NCBI RefSeq assembly: GCF_035581345.1
Contig: NZ_CP141608.1
Location: 5,052,501-5,116,500, forward strand
DNA: 64,000 bases
DNA from: Pseudomonas sp. JQ170C
GTDB taxonomy: Bacteria > Pseudomonadota > Gammaproteobacteria > Pseudomonadales > Pseudomonadaceae
Reading direction: 5' to 3'
The notes under the pieces are model-generated. The model ran no database searches, was not told where the DNA came from, and saw only the letters and a program-made list of their open reading frames with translations. A program made the translations under genes and the position numbers. Shown here piece by piece: positions 18,924 through 27,357 of this stretch (its first letter is position 1; the number at the start of each line of letters is the position of its first letter).

Positions 18924-19177
18924 GCGCCCTTACGGCGCCTTACTTTTTTTCAGTCGAAAAAAAAGTAAGCAAAAAATTCTCGCCCCACCAGGGGCCCTAC
19001 GCTTCGCTCCGGGTCCCCTCACTCCGGTGTCGCTACGGGGTATCGCGGCCTACGACTTGCTTCGCCAAGTCTACGTCTCGCGACTTCGGCTAACGCCGAA
19101 GGTGCTTCGCACTCACCCCTACACGACACCTACGCTCGGCCCTTCTGGTTAACGGGGCAGGTAGATCAAAAGCAAGA
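18924..19177 (+). repeat. Left arm of a ~250-bp imperfect inverted repeat
   Basis: Begins at GCGCCCTTACGGCGCCTTAC, passes a poly-T / GTCG / poly-A motif, GGGGCCCTACGCTTCGCTCC and CTTCTGGTTAACGGGGC, and ends at an AGATCAAAAGC spacer. Nearly the same sequence recurs in reverse orientation at 19264-19517. Open frames across it (for example SLRVPSLRCRYG peptides) are low-complexity by-products, not genes. Confidence 0.85.
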
Positions 19178-19179
19178 TC

Positions 19180-19209
19180 AAAAGCAAAAGCAAAAGCAAA
19201 AGCAAAAGC
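19180..19209 (+). repeat. Simple repeat, five copies of AAAAGC
   Basis: Five perfect tandem hexamers in the spacer between the two arms of the large inverted repeat. Confidence 0.93.
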
Positions 19210-19263
19210 TGTGTTTACTGACCCACCGTGGTCCAAAAGCAAGAGCGCAGCGAATTGTGCTCT

Positions 19264-19517
19264 TGATCTTGATCCACCCGCCCCGTTAACCAGAAGGGCC
19301 GAACGGAGGTGTCGTGGAGGGGCTAGCGCGCAGCGCCTTCGGCGAATGCCGAAGTTGCGAAGCGTAGAGTTGCTTGCAACTCGTAGCTCGCAATGCCCCG
19401 TAACGACACCGTAGCGAGGGGACCCGGAGCGAAGCGCAGGGCCCCTGGTGGGGCAAGAATTTTTTGCTTACTTTTTTTTTCGACTGAAAAAAAGTAAGCC
19501 GCCGTAAGGGCGGAAGG
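19264..19517 (-). repeat. Right arm of the ~250-bp imperfect inverted repeat
   Basis: The reverse complement aligns with 18924-19177 along its length with scattered substitutions and small gaps; the ends (TTAACCAGAAGGGCCGA inside, GTAAGCCGCCGTAAGGGCGG outside) are the best conserved. With the 86-bp spacer the pair could form a hairpin or cruciform of about 600 bases. No coding gene is seen in 18785-19693. Confidence 0.85.
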
Positions 19518-19554
19518 GGCCAGTGGCCCCACCACACAAAATGGATAAGCTCCC

Positions 19555-19590
19555 CACCGCCACCGCCACCGCCACCGCCACCGCCACCGC
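19555..19590 (+). repeat. Simple repeat, six copies of CACCGC
   Basis: Perfect hexamer array about 100 bases upstream of the dehydrogenase start. In the dehydrogenase frame it would read as alternating Ala-Thr, so an upstream start would give a Thr/Ala-repeat leader; I regard it as 5' untranslated. Confidence 0.92.
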
Positions 19591-19693
19591 CACCCAAGCC
19601 AAGCCAAACTTTCCCGAAAATCCAGTGATGAACCATTTCTCCCCCGGGCTACCGTATGATCGACCCACCTTCGCCGATCATCAGGTCCAACTC

Positions 19694-20518
19694 ATGCCCA
19701 TCGTGCTCATCACCGGTTGTTCCAGCGGCATCGGCCGCGCCCTGGCCGACAGTTTCAAGGACGCCGGTCACCAGGTCTGGGCCACGGCCCGCAAAGCCGA
19801 AGACGTCACACGGCTGGAGGCGGCCGGCTTCAAGGCGCGCCAGCTGGACGTCAACGATGCCCAGACCCTGCATCGCCTGAGCGAGGAGATCGAAGCCGAG
19901 CACAACGGACTCGATATTCTGATCAACAACGCCGGCTACGGCGCCATGGGCCCGCTGCTCGATGGCGGCGTGGAGGCGATGCAGCGGCAGTTTGAAACCA
20001 ACGTGTTCGCACTGGTCGGCGTGACCCGCGCGCTGTTCCCGGCACTGCGCCGCAACAAAGGCCTGGTGGTGAACATCGGCAGCGTGTCGGGCGTGCTGGT
20101 CACCCCGTTTGCCGGGGCCTACTGTGCCTCGAAGGCTGCGGTGCATGCGCTGAGCGACGCCCTGCGCCTGGAACTGGCGCCCTTCGGTATCCGCGTGATG
20201 GAAGTGCAACCCGGGGCCATTGCCACGCAGTTTGCCGACAACGCGCAAACCCAGGCCGAACAGGTGCTGGCCGCCGACTCGCCGTGGTGGCCGCTGCGCG
20301 AACAGGTTCACGCCCGCGCCCGCGCCTCCCAGGACCACCCCACCACGGCCACGGCATTCGCCCAGGGCCTGCTCGGCGCCGTGAACAAACAGCCCACGCC
20401 GTCACTGGTACGCCTGGGCAACGGCAGCCGCGCGCTGCCGCTGATGGCCCGCTGGCTGCCGCGCAGCTTGCTGGACACGGTGCTGAAAAAGCGCTTCGGC
20501 CTCAGCCGTCCGTTGTAA
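19694..20518 (+). CDS. Short-chain dehydrogenase/reductase
   Basis: A classical SDR of 274 residues: cofactor motif TGCSSGIG at residues ~8-15, NNAGYG near 83, catalytic Ser in NIGSVSG and the Tyr-x-x-x-Lys pair in YCASKAA. Substrate cannot be told; the region around residues 180-220 and the C-terminus resemble SDRs annotated as acting on retinol- or steroid-like molecules. The ATG at 19694 gives the standard N-terminus (MPIVLITGCSSGIG). The frame is open upstream through a CACCGC array, but that leader is low-complexity. Its last 17 bases overlap the end of the convergent efflux gene. Confidence 0.88.
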   Translation: MPIVLITGCSSGIGRALADSFKDAGHQVWATARKAEDVTRLEAAGFKARQLDVNDAQTLHRLSEEIEAEHNGLDILINNAGYGAMGPLLDGGVEAMQRQFETNVFALVGVTRALFPALRRNKGLVVNIGSVSGVLVTPFAGAYCASKAAVHALSDALRLELAPFGIRVMEVQPGAIATQFADNAQTQAEQVLAADSPWWPLREQVHARARASQDHPTTATAFAQGLLGAVNKQPTPSLVRLGNGSRALPLMARWLPRSLLDTVLKKRFGLSRPL

Positions 20519-21965
20519 GCGCTGCGGTGGCAGGCAGGTCGAACGCCTGCCAGCCTCCGCCGAGTGACTTGTACAAGCCGACCAGGGCCTGGGACACCGC
20601 CGCCGAGCTTTCAACCCACTGTTCTTCGCTGGCCAGCAACGCGCCCTGCACGCTGAGCACATTGAGGAAATCCACCGCCCCTTCGACGTATTGGCGCTGG
20701 GCGGTCTCCAGGGCGATACGGTTCTGGCGCACGGCTTCGGCGAGCAGGTCACGCCGCAGCTGACTGGCGTTGTACAGGCGCAACACATCGTCAACCTCAT
20801 GCCAGGCGCGCAACACCACTTGCTGGTAGTGCAAGGCCGCTTCCTGCTGCTGCGCCTCGCGCAACTTGAGCACCCCGGTCAAGCGCCCACCCTCGAAAAT
20901 CGGCAGGCTCAACTGTGGGCCAATGGCAAAGCGGCGTGCATCCCAACTGCCAAAATCGGCCAGTTGCAGCGACTGCAAACCGAGGTTGCCCGACAGGCGA
21001 ATGCTCGGGTAGAAGTCCGCCTTGGCCACGCCGATGCTGGCGGTGGCCGCATGCAACTGCGCTTCGGCCTGGCGGATATCGGGACGGCGCTGGGCCAGTT
21101 CCGACGGCACGCCAATGGCGAAGCGTTGCTGCGGCGCCGGCATCTGCGCCGAGGGCAACAGACGCGCCTGCAAACGGCGCGGTGGCTCGGCCAGCAACAG
21201 ACTCAAGGCATTGATCAACTGGGCCTGGCGATCGTCGAGCAGCGGCAGGCGCGCTTCGATCGACGCCACCTGGGCCGAGGCCTGGGCCACGTCAAGGGCG
21301 GTGGCGACACCGTCGTTCAAGCGCATCTGCGACAGCCGCAGGCTGTGCCGCGCCACCTCCAGGTTGTCGCGGGTGACCGCCAGGGTGTGCTGCACCGCGC
21401 GCAGCTGAATGTAGTTGCCCGCAGTGTCGGCCAGCAGCGACAACAACACGCCGCGCCGATCATTTTCGGCCACCTGAACCCCCGCATCGGCCTCCTCCAC
21501 CTGGCGGCGCACCCGCCCCCACAAATCGAGTTCCCAACTGGCCGCAAGGTCGCCTTGCCAGAGGCTGAACGCCGACTTGCCGCTCTTGCCGGACGGGTCA
21601 TTGAGCCCTTCGGCACTGTTGCGGGCACGACTGTAGCCGGCCCCCAGATCCACCGCCGGGGTTTGCTCGGCAGCGATGCTCTGGCGCACGGCCCGACTTT
21701 GCAGCAGGCGGGCGCTGGCCATTTGCAGGTCGAGGTTGCGCTGGCTGGCCTGCTCGATCAGTTCGGTCAGGAGCGGGTCATCGAAACTGTCCCACCAGCG
21801 CTGTTGCAGTGCGCCTTCTTCGGGCTGGCTTGGCGCCGCAGTCTGTTGCAACGCTGCCCAGGCGGCCGGCGCCTGGGTGTCGGGTGCGCTGAAATCAGGC
21901 CCCAGGGTGCAGCCGCCGAGCAGCAGGCCCAGCAGCAATGGCGAAAGCGTGAAGGCCTGTTTCAT
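20502..21965 (-). CDS. NodT-family outer-membrane efflux lipoprotein (OMF)
   Basis: A 487-residue outer-membrane channel of the TolC/OprM type. The signal peptide ends in a lipobox (LLLGGCTLGPDF), so the protein is probably acylated. The two repeated helical OEP domains contain the usual motifs ASWELDLWGRVRRQ and GVPSELAQRRPDIRQAE. It is the third gene of a pump operon with the fusion protein and the MFS transporter encoded upstream (to the right), overlapping the fusion-protein gene by four bases. Together they form an EmrAB-TolC-like complex spanning both membranes. Confidence 0.93.
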   Translation of the reverse strand: MKQAFTLSPLLLGLLLGGCTLGPDFSAPDTQAPAAWAALQQTAAPSQPEEGALQQRWWDSFDDPLLTELIEQASQRNLDLQMASARLLQSRAVRQSIAAEQTPAVDLGAGYSRARNSAEGLNDPSGKSGKSAFSLWQGDLAASWELDLWGRVRRQVEEADAGVQVAENDRRGVLLSLLADTAGNYIQLRAVQHTLAVTRDNLEVARHSLRLSQMRLNDGVATALDVAQASAQVASIEARLPLLDDRQAQLINALSLLLAEPPRRLQARLLPSAQMPAPQQRFAIGVPSELAQRRPDIRQAEAQLHAATASIGVAKADFYPSIRLSGNLGLQSLQLADFGSWDARRFAIGPQLSLPIFEGGRLTGVLKLREAQQQEAALHYQQVVLRAWHEVDDVLRLYNASQLRRDLLAEAVRQNRIALETAQRQYVEGAVDFLNVLSVQGALLASEEQWVESSAAVSQALVGLYKSLGGGWQAFDLPATAALTTDG

Positions 21966-23023
21966 CGGGCACTGACCTCGTTGGCAGCGAACACCTTGGC
22001 TTCGGTGTCGATGGTCGCCACCACCGACATGCCTACCCGCAGGCGCTCAAGCAACGGCTGGTCGGCGTCGAAGACGATCTTCACCGGAATGCGCTGCACC
22101 ACCTTGGTGAAGTTGCCGGTGGCGTTGTCCGGCTTGATGGCGGCAAAGGTCACCCCGGTAGCCGGTGCCAGACTCTGCACATGGCCGTGCAGACGCTCAC
22201 CGGAAAAGGTGTCGACGCTGATGTTCACCGGCTGGCCGGGTTGCACGTGGGTCAGTTGGGTTTCCTGGAAGTTGGCCACCACATAGGCCTGGGCCAGGGG
22301 TACCACCGACAGCAGCCGGGCACCGGGGTTTACATAGGCGCCGACGCGCAGCGCACGCTCGCCGACCATGCCGTCGATGGGCGCGACGATGCGTGTGTAG
22401 GACACATCCAGGCGCGCCCGTTCAAGGCTGGCCTGGGCTTGCTGCAGGCTGCCTTGCGCAGCGTCAAGCTGGGCGTTGAGTATGTCGATCTGCTTGCGCG
22501 CCGCCGCCAGCGCGGCGCTGGAGTTGGCCAGTCGGGCCCGGGCCTGGTCGACGCGGCTGCGAGCCTGCTGGGCGTTCTGCACCGTGCCCGCGCCCTGCTC
22601 GGCCAGGCGGCTGTGACGAGTCAGTTCATGGTTGGCGAAGGCCAGCTGCGCTTCATCGGCCGCCACCGCCGCCTGGGCCTGGGCGATCAGCGAGGCCTGA
22701 CGCTCCAGCGTTGCCCTGGCGTTCTGCTTCTGCGCCCGCGACATCAGCGCCTGGGCCTCGGCGGCGGCCAGTGCGGCCTGGTAGTCGCGATCATCGATCA
22801 GCGCCAGCAACTGCCCGGCCTTGACCTGCTCGTTGTCCGCCACCAGCACTTGCTTGATAAAGCCCGAGACCTTGGGCGCCACCACGGTGTAGTCGGCCGA
22901 CACGTAGGCATCGTTGGTCGATTGCTCACGGGCATTGCCCGACAGCAGCAGTACGCCTGCGCCCACAGCGAGCACCAGCACGGCGGCGATCAAGGCGGTT
23001 TTTCGAGTGTTGTTCAACGTCAT
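21962..23023 (-). CDS. HlyD/EmrA-family membrane fusion protein
   Basis: A 353-residue periplasmic adaptor: one N-terminal membrane segment (ALIAAVLVLAVGAGVLLLSG), a lipoyl-type half-motif (VAPKVSGFIKQVLVADNEQV), a long Ala/Gln-rich coiled-coil hairpin (~95-195), the second half-motif (ARLDVSYTRIVAPIDGMVGE) and a beta-barrel (VVANFQETQLTHVQPGQ). The architecture is that of EmrA. It sits between the MFS pump and the OMF in one leftward operon. Confidence 0.93.
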   Translation of the reverse strand: MTLNNTRKTALIAAVLVLAVGAGVLLLSGNAREQSTNDAYVSADYTVVAPKVSGFIKQVLVADNEQVKAGQLLALIDDRDYQAALAAAEAQALMSRAQKQNARATLERQASLIAQAQAAVAADEAQLAFANHELTRHSRLAEQGAGTVQNAQQARSRVDQARARLANSSAALAAARKQIDILNAQLDAAQGSLQQAQASLERARLDVSYTRIVAPIDGMVGERALRVGAYVNPGARLLSVVPLAQAYVVANFQETQLTHVQPGQPVNISVDTFSGERLHGHVQSLAPATGVTFAAIKPDNATGNFTKVVQRIPVKIVFDADQPLLERLRVGMSVVATIDTEAKVFAANEVSAR

Positions 23024-23049
23024 GTTGTTTTTCTCACTTCACAAGTTCG

Positions 23050-24591
23050 TCAGGCCACGGCACGCGGCGGGTAGATCCGGGTCGGCACAAACGGAATCAG
23101 CAGAATCAGCGCCAGCGCCAGCAGCGCCATGCACAGGTAGAGGTCGGCACTGGTCAGCACCAGCGCCTGGTCGTGAATGCGCCGGGCAAGCCCTGCCGCA
23201 CCCTCGTCGGTCAGGGGTGAATTGCCGAGGCTGTCCACCAGGTTGTTGGAATGAAAGTGCCGCCGCACGGTGGTCAACGCCTCGATCAGACCGGCCGCCA
23301 CCACCGAGGCCAGGCCCTTGACGGTGTTGAACCAGGCCGAGGCGAAGGGGCCGTCCTGGGGCGTCATGCCGCCGGTGGCGAGCATCAGCAGCGGCAGCAC
23401 GGCCATGGGCTGGGCGAAGATGTGCAGGGCTTGCAGCAAGTAGAAGTTGTCGCGGATCCACACACTGGTGAGCTGGGTACCGGCCCAGCACGACAGCGCC
23501 AGCAGGCCAAGGCCTGCCGCCAGCACCCAGCGGCAATCCACCGCGCGGATATTGCAAAGCGCCGCCACCAGCGGCAGCGCCAGCAGCTGCGGACCGGCCA
23601 CCAGCAACATCAGCGGGCCGGTCTGTGCCGGCCGATAGCCCTGGATCTGGGCAAGGAAGCTCGACGGAATGATGATCACCGCCGTGAGCACGATCAGCAC
23701 CCCACACAGGGTCACCAGCGCGTGGGTCAGGTTGCGGGTCTTGAGCATCTGCAACTTGAAGAACGGCAACGGCTCGGACCATTCGTTGACCATGAACAGC
23801 ACCAGCAGTACCAGGCCACCGCCGAGCAGCCAGCAGATCAAGGGCGAGTTGAACCAGCCCATGCGATCCCCCAGGGTCAGGCCGACCACCAACGCGCAGA
23901 TGGCCGGCAAGCCGAGCAGCAGGCCGCGCCAGTCGAACTGCTTGAAACGCTCCAGGCGCAGCGGGTCCTGGGGCAGTCCCCAGGCCACGCAGGCCATGGC
24001 CACCAGCGACGGCGCGATGATCTGCCAGAACGCCCACTGCCAGCCCACGTACTCGGTCCACAGGCCCGCCAGCGGCGTGCCCAGGTTAGGCCCGAAGGTG
24101 GCGGTCAGGGCGTAGCCGGCCAGGCCGTAGACTTTGATCCCCGGTGGCAGAAAGCGCAGCGCGACACTCATCAGCATCGGCGGCAACGCCCCGGAGGCCA
24201 GGCCTTGCAGGGTCCGCAGCAGCATCAGGCTGGAGAGGTTCGGCGCATAGGGCTGCAGCAGCCCGAGCAGGGCAAAGGCGCCGATGGCGCAGAGGGTGAA
24301 GCGGCGCAGGGAAAAGGTCGCGGCCATCCACGGCGAAAACGCCATGGCCGACACCGAGGCCGCCGCATACACGGCAATCAGCCAGGCACCTTCGTCGGCG
24401 CCGATGAACATCGCGCCACGGATATCGGCCAGCGACGCCTTGGTGACCATTTCGTTGAGGCCGGCGCAGAGCACCGCCAGCAACACACCGAGCAACCCCA
24501 CCACAATGCGCAGGCCAAATGCCGCGGGTGCTGCGGGGGTGGCGACCGGTGCAGGTGCGACAGCTGCGGGCAGCGCAGTCAGCGAACTCAT
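23050..24591 (-). CDS. EmrB/QacA-type MFS drug exporter (DHA2, 14 TM)
   Basis: A 513-residue inner-membrane proton antiporter with about 14 hydrophobic segments, typical of the DHA2 group and of EmrB partners. The N-terminal block ADIRGAMFIGADEGAWLIAVYAAA matches the TM1-TM2 region of this family, and the loop TATFGPNLGTPLAGLWTEYVGW resembles motif C. The ATG at 24591 has GGAG nine bases upstream; an ATG at 24600 abuts that site and is less likely. It is first gene of the pump operon, and a LysR gene in the same direction lies just upstream. Substrate unknown, possibly toxic aromatics or antibiotics. Confidence 0.93.
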   Translation of the reverse strand: MSSLTALPAAVAPAPVATPAAPAAFGLRIVVGLLGVLLAVLCAGLNEMVTKASLADIRGAMFIGADEGAWLIAVYAAASVSAMAFSPWMAATFSLRRFTLCAIGAFALLGLLQPYAPNLSSLMLLRTLQGLASGALPPMLMSVALRFLPPGIKVYGLAGYALTATFGPNLGTPLAGLWTEYVGWQWAFWQIIAPSLVAMACVAWGLPQDPLRLERFKQFDWRGLLLGLPAICALVVGLTLGDRMGWFNSPLICWLLGGGLVLLVLFMVNEWSEPLPFFKLQMLKTRNLTHALVTLCGVLIVLTAVIIIPSSFLAQIQGYRPAQTGPLMLLVAGPQLLALPLVAALCNIRAVDCRWVLAAGLGLLALSCWAGTQLTSVWIRDNFYLLQALHIFAQPMAVLPLLMLATGGMTPQDGPFASAWFNTVKGLASVVAAGLIEALTTVRRHFHSNNLVDSLGNSPLTDEGAAGLARRIHDQALVLTSADLYLCMALLALALILLIPFVPTRIYPPRAVA

Positions 24592-24701
24592 GTAAGACAT
24601 CTCCGGGGGTGAACAACTACCGGCAGAAGTCTAAGAAGTGGGAATGTTGACGAAAACTGACATATTGGCAGTTTACTAGTGCAGCAAACGCAATCCGCGC
24701 C

Positions 24702-25622
24702 TCAAGGATTCTCGCTACAACAGGCCTTGAGGGTTTGCCGCAGCCAGCGGTGGGCCGGGTCGTTGTCAAACCGCGGGTGCCAGGCCTGCATCACGTTCAC
24801 CCGCTCGAGCGGCAGGGGAATGCGGAACGAGCGCAGCGGCAAGCCGAGCTTGGTCACGCTGTTGAGGATATTGGCCGGCATGGGCAACAGCAGGTCGGAG
24901 TCGGGCAGGGAAAACATCGCTGAATGAAAACTCGGCGTGATCAACGCCACGCGGCGCTGCACCTTGTAATTGGACAACTCGGCGTCGATCGGGCCGTTGG
25001 CACGGCCACGGCGCGACACACTGATCTGCGGATAGGCGGCAAAACGCTCAGGGGTGATCTCGGCCTCGAAGATCGGGTGATCCTGCCGTGCCAGCCCCAC
25101 GTAGATGGTCTGAAACAGGCTCTGCACCTTGATCTCCGGCCCAAGGTCGATGGTGGAACTGACAATCAGGTCGGTGCGCCCGTCGCGCAGTACCGCATCG
25201 TCGTCACCGCCGCTTTCCGGCACAAAACGCAGCACGGTGCGAGGCGCCTGCTCATGCATGGCGCTGAGCAACTGGGCGCCATACAGGGCGATGAACAAGT
25301 CGTTGGTGCGGATGTTGAAGGCGCGGTCCAGGGAGGCCAGGTCGACTTCTTCGCGGCTGCGAAACACCAGCCCCGCCTGCTCCACCAGCCCCCTTACCTG
25401 CTCGTGCAGGGCCAGGGCCCGGGGCGTCGGCACAAGGCCGCGGCCGGCGCGGACCAGGATCGGATCGCCGATGGCTTCACGAATGCGCCCCAGGGTCCGG
25501 CTCATGGCGGCAGGGCTCAGGTTCATGCGCCGCGCCGCGCCCACCACACTGCCTTCGTCGAGCAGCGCATCGAGGGCGACCAACAGGTTCATATCCGGGA
25601 TCTGCATGTGCCAGGCATCCAT
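24702..25622 (-). CDS. LysR-type regulator upstream of the EmrAB-like operon
   Basis: About 306 residues: N-terminal winged helix-turn-helix (LVALDALLDEGSVVGAARRM followed by SPAAMSRTLGRIRE) and a C-terminal substrate-binding fold (LDRAFNIRTNDLF start). It lies 110 bases upstream of the pump genes and in the same direction, so it may regulate them. The start is uncertain: ATG at 25622 is used, ATG at 25607 (MQIPDMNLL) is equally plausible, and neither has a strong ribosome site. Clustering suggests, but does not prove, that the pump is its target. Confidence 0.9.
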   Translation of the reverse strand: MDAWHMQIPDMNLLVALDALLDEGSVVGAARRMNLSPAAMSRTLGRIREAIGDPILVRAGRGLVPTPRALALHEQVRGLVEQAGLVFRSREEVDLASLDRAFNIRTNDLFIALYGAQLLSAMHEQAPRTVLRFVPESGGDDDAVLRDGRTDLIVSSTIDLGPEIKVQSLFQTIYVGLARQDHPIFEAEITPERFAAYPQISVSRRGRANGPIDAELSNYKVQRRVALITPSFHSAMFSLPDSDLLLPMPANILNSVTKLGLPLRSFRIPLPLERVNVMQAWHPRFDNDPAHRWLRQTLKACCSENP

Positions 25623-25772
25623 CAGCGAGGGTGAATAACGCGCAATGTTAACAGTTCGGCGGCGGCCGACGCGTTGCGCCAGACACAACTACACAGTGCG
25701 TGCCAGGCCATTTATCCGGGCGCGGGATTGACCAACAATGGCCGGCTACCCCCTGCCCTGTGGAGGCTCTGC

Positions 25773-26213
25773 ATGCTCAGTCCCGTGTTGATCGCCATTG
25801 ACGGTTCCAGCGCTTCGTACGGATTGCTGGCGCTGGCCCGGCAGTATTGCCTGCCGGACAGGCACCTGTTGCAGGTCGTGCTGGCGGTCGACAGCGCCTT
25901 TGCGCTGGAGCGGGTGACCGCCTACGAGGCGCAGGAGTATCCGGCGGCGACCGATGAACAGCGCCATGCCAACGCGGCGATTCAACAGGCGCTGGAGCAG
26001 ATACGGGCGTGGGGCTTCGAGTGCGAGGGCGTGCTGGTGCCGGACGAGCCGGTGGCGGCGATCGTTTCCCAGGCCAGGGCGATTGATTGCGCATTGATCA
26101 TCATGGGCCACCGCCACCTGAACCGGCTGGGCCGACTGCTGGACCCGTCGATCAGCAACAAAGTGATCGACCAGGTCCAATGCCCGGTATTGGTGGATTC
26201 GCGCAGCGCCTGA
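25773..26213 (+). CDS. Universal stress protein (UspA family)
   Basis: A single-domain Usp of 146 residues. It has the N-terminal strand-and-Asp of the fold (VLIAIDGSSASYGLL) and the C-terminal segment ALIIMGHRHLNRLGRLL...CPVLVD. The ATP-binding G-x2-G-x9-G-S/T motif is degenerate here (GHRH), so it may be of the non-ATP-binding type. The ATG at 25773 follows TGGAGG by six bases. It is divergent from the LysR gene and followed by a REP element. Confidence 0.9.
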   Translation: MLSPVLIAIDGSSASYGLLALARQYCLPDRHLLQVVLAVDSAFALERVTAYEAQEYPAATDEQRHANAAIQQALEQIRAWGFECEGVLVPDEPVAAIVSQARAIDCALIIMGHRHLNRLGRLLDPSISNKVIDQVQCPVLVDSRSA

Positions 26214-26223
26214 AAATACACCG

Positions 26224-26298
26224 CTGTTGGAGCGGGCTTGCCCCGCGATGCGATAGAGCAGGACGATCGCTATCGCGGGGCAAGCCCGCTCCTACAGG
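26224..26298. repeat. REP palindrome between the Usp and the AaeA-like gene
   Basis: Inverted REP arms with a spacer of about 25 bases. The right arm runs into the end of the leftward adaptor gene and provides its TAG stop codon (26292-26294). Confidence 0.9.
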
Positions 26299-27146
26299 GC
26301 CTTGACTACCACGGTGCAGGTCATGCCCGCCGCCAGCAAGAACCCTTCCGGCACGTCGTCAATGTGAATCCGCACCGGCACCCGCTGGGCCAGGCGCACC
26401 CAGTTGAAGGTGGGGTTCACGTCCGCGATCAGCTCGCGGCTCTCCGGGTTGTCGCGGTCGTAGATGCCGCGGGAAATGCTCTCCACATGCCCCTTGAGCA
26501 TCTCGCCACTCATCATCTGCAACTCGGCCTGATCGCCCACCTTTACCCGCGGCAGCTTGGTTTCTTCAAAGAAGCCATACACCCAGAACGAATCCTTATC
26601 GACCACCGCCATCTTCGGCTCGCCTGTACGCGCGTAGTCGCCACGGTGCACGTTGAGGTTGGTCACGTAGCCATCGACCGTGGCCAGGATCGTCGTGCGC
26701 TTGAGGTCCAGCTCGGCCGCCGCCAGTTGCGCCTGGGCCTGCTGGTAATCGGCCAGGGCAGAGTTGGCGATGTTGCTGGCGTCGTCGCGGTTCTCGCGGG
26801 AGATCACCAGGTTGTCCATGTCGGCACGGCGGTGGGCATTGACCTTGCGCATTTCCCAGGTGGCTTTGCGCGAGGCTACCAACGCCTGGGCCTGCCTGAC
26901 GGCCACTTGGTAGTGCTCGGGGTCGATCTGCATCAGCACCTCGCCCTTCTTCACCAGTTGGTTGTCGCGCACCGGCACGTCCACCACATAGCCCGGCACG
27001 TCGGCGGCAACGTTGATGATGTCGGCGCGCACCCGCCCGTCCCGGGTCCAGGGCGTGTTCATGTAGTGCAGCCACAGCTGGCGACCAATCACCACGGCAG
27101 CGGCCAGCACGAGCAGGGTGGCGATCAGGCTGAAAAACTTTTTCAT
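26292..27146 (-). CDS. HlyD-family adaptor of an AaeAB-type efflux pump
   Basis: A 284-residue periplasmic adaptor resembling AaeA: short N-terminal membrane anchor (MKKFFSLIATLLVLAAAVVI), then YMNTPWTRDGRVRADIINV, which is characteristic of this subgroup, a modest coiled coil and a beta-barrel (FWVYGFFEETKLPRVKVGD). Fourth and last gene of the OMF-FUSC-DUF1656-adaptor operon. AaeAB pumps aromatic carboxylic acids such as p-hydroxybenzoate in E. coli. The ATG at 27146 is used; the TTG before it is ignored. The stop codon lies inside a REP arm, so the last residues may have been changed by that insertion. Confidence 0.92.
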   Translation of the reverse strand: MKKFFSLIATLLVLAAAVVIGRQLWLHYMNTPWTRDGRVRADIINVAADVPGYVVDVPVRDNQLVKKGEVLMQIDPEHYQVAVRQAQALVASRKATWEMRKVNAHRRADMDNLVISRENRDDASNIANSALADYQQAQAQLAAAELDLKRTTILATVDGYVTNLNVHRGDYARTGEPKMAVVDKDSFWVYGFFEETKLPRVKVGDQAELQMMSGEMLKGHVESISRGIYDRDNPESRELIADVNPTFNWVRLAQRVPVRIHIDDVPEGFLLAAGMTCTVVVKAL

Positions 27147-27156
27147 CAACGGGGTC

Positions 27157-27357
27157 TCAACGGTAGAGAGTCAGGGCCATGGAACCGAACAAACAGATAA
27201 ACAGGCACAGGCGCAGCAAGGCCGGATGCCAGAAGAAGCGGTAGCCATCGTGGCTGGCAATGAAGCGGTCCAGCCCCCAGGCAAGCCCGGCGGCGAACAG
27301 GAACATCAAGGTCATGGTGGGCATGTACACGCCATGGAAGGCGATTTCACGGGGCAT
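27157..27357 (-). CDS. DUF1656 small inner-membrane protein (AaeX-like)
   Basis: A 66-residue protein with two membrane segments, starting MPREIAFHGVYMPTMTLMF and containing the conserved H/Y...P pattern of DUF1656/AaeX. These tiny proteins always accompany AaeA/AaeB-type pumps; their exact job is unknown. It overlaps the end of the FUSC gene by 11 bases and lies ten bases before the adaptor gene, with AAGGA upstream of its ATG. This is a real gene despite its size because the family and position both fit. Confidence 0.92.
   Translation of the reverse strand: MPREIAFHGVYMPTMTLMFLFAAGLAWGLDRFIASHDGYRFFWHPALLRLCLFICLFGSMALTLYR

Noticed and set aside
18826-19152. Open frames through the TTTTGTGG array and the large inverted repeat (peptides such as SLRVPSLRCRYG)
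   Set aside because: Low-complexity by-products of repeats; the same peptides appear from both arms in several frames.
18825-19590. Tandem arrays considered as a CRISPR
   Set aside because: Units of six to eight bases in direct tandem without spacers, and no cas genes.
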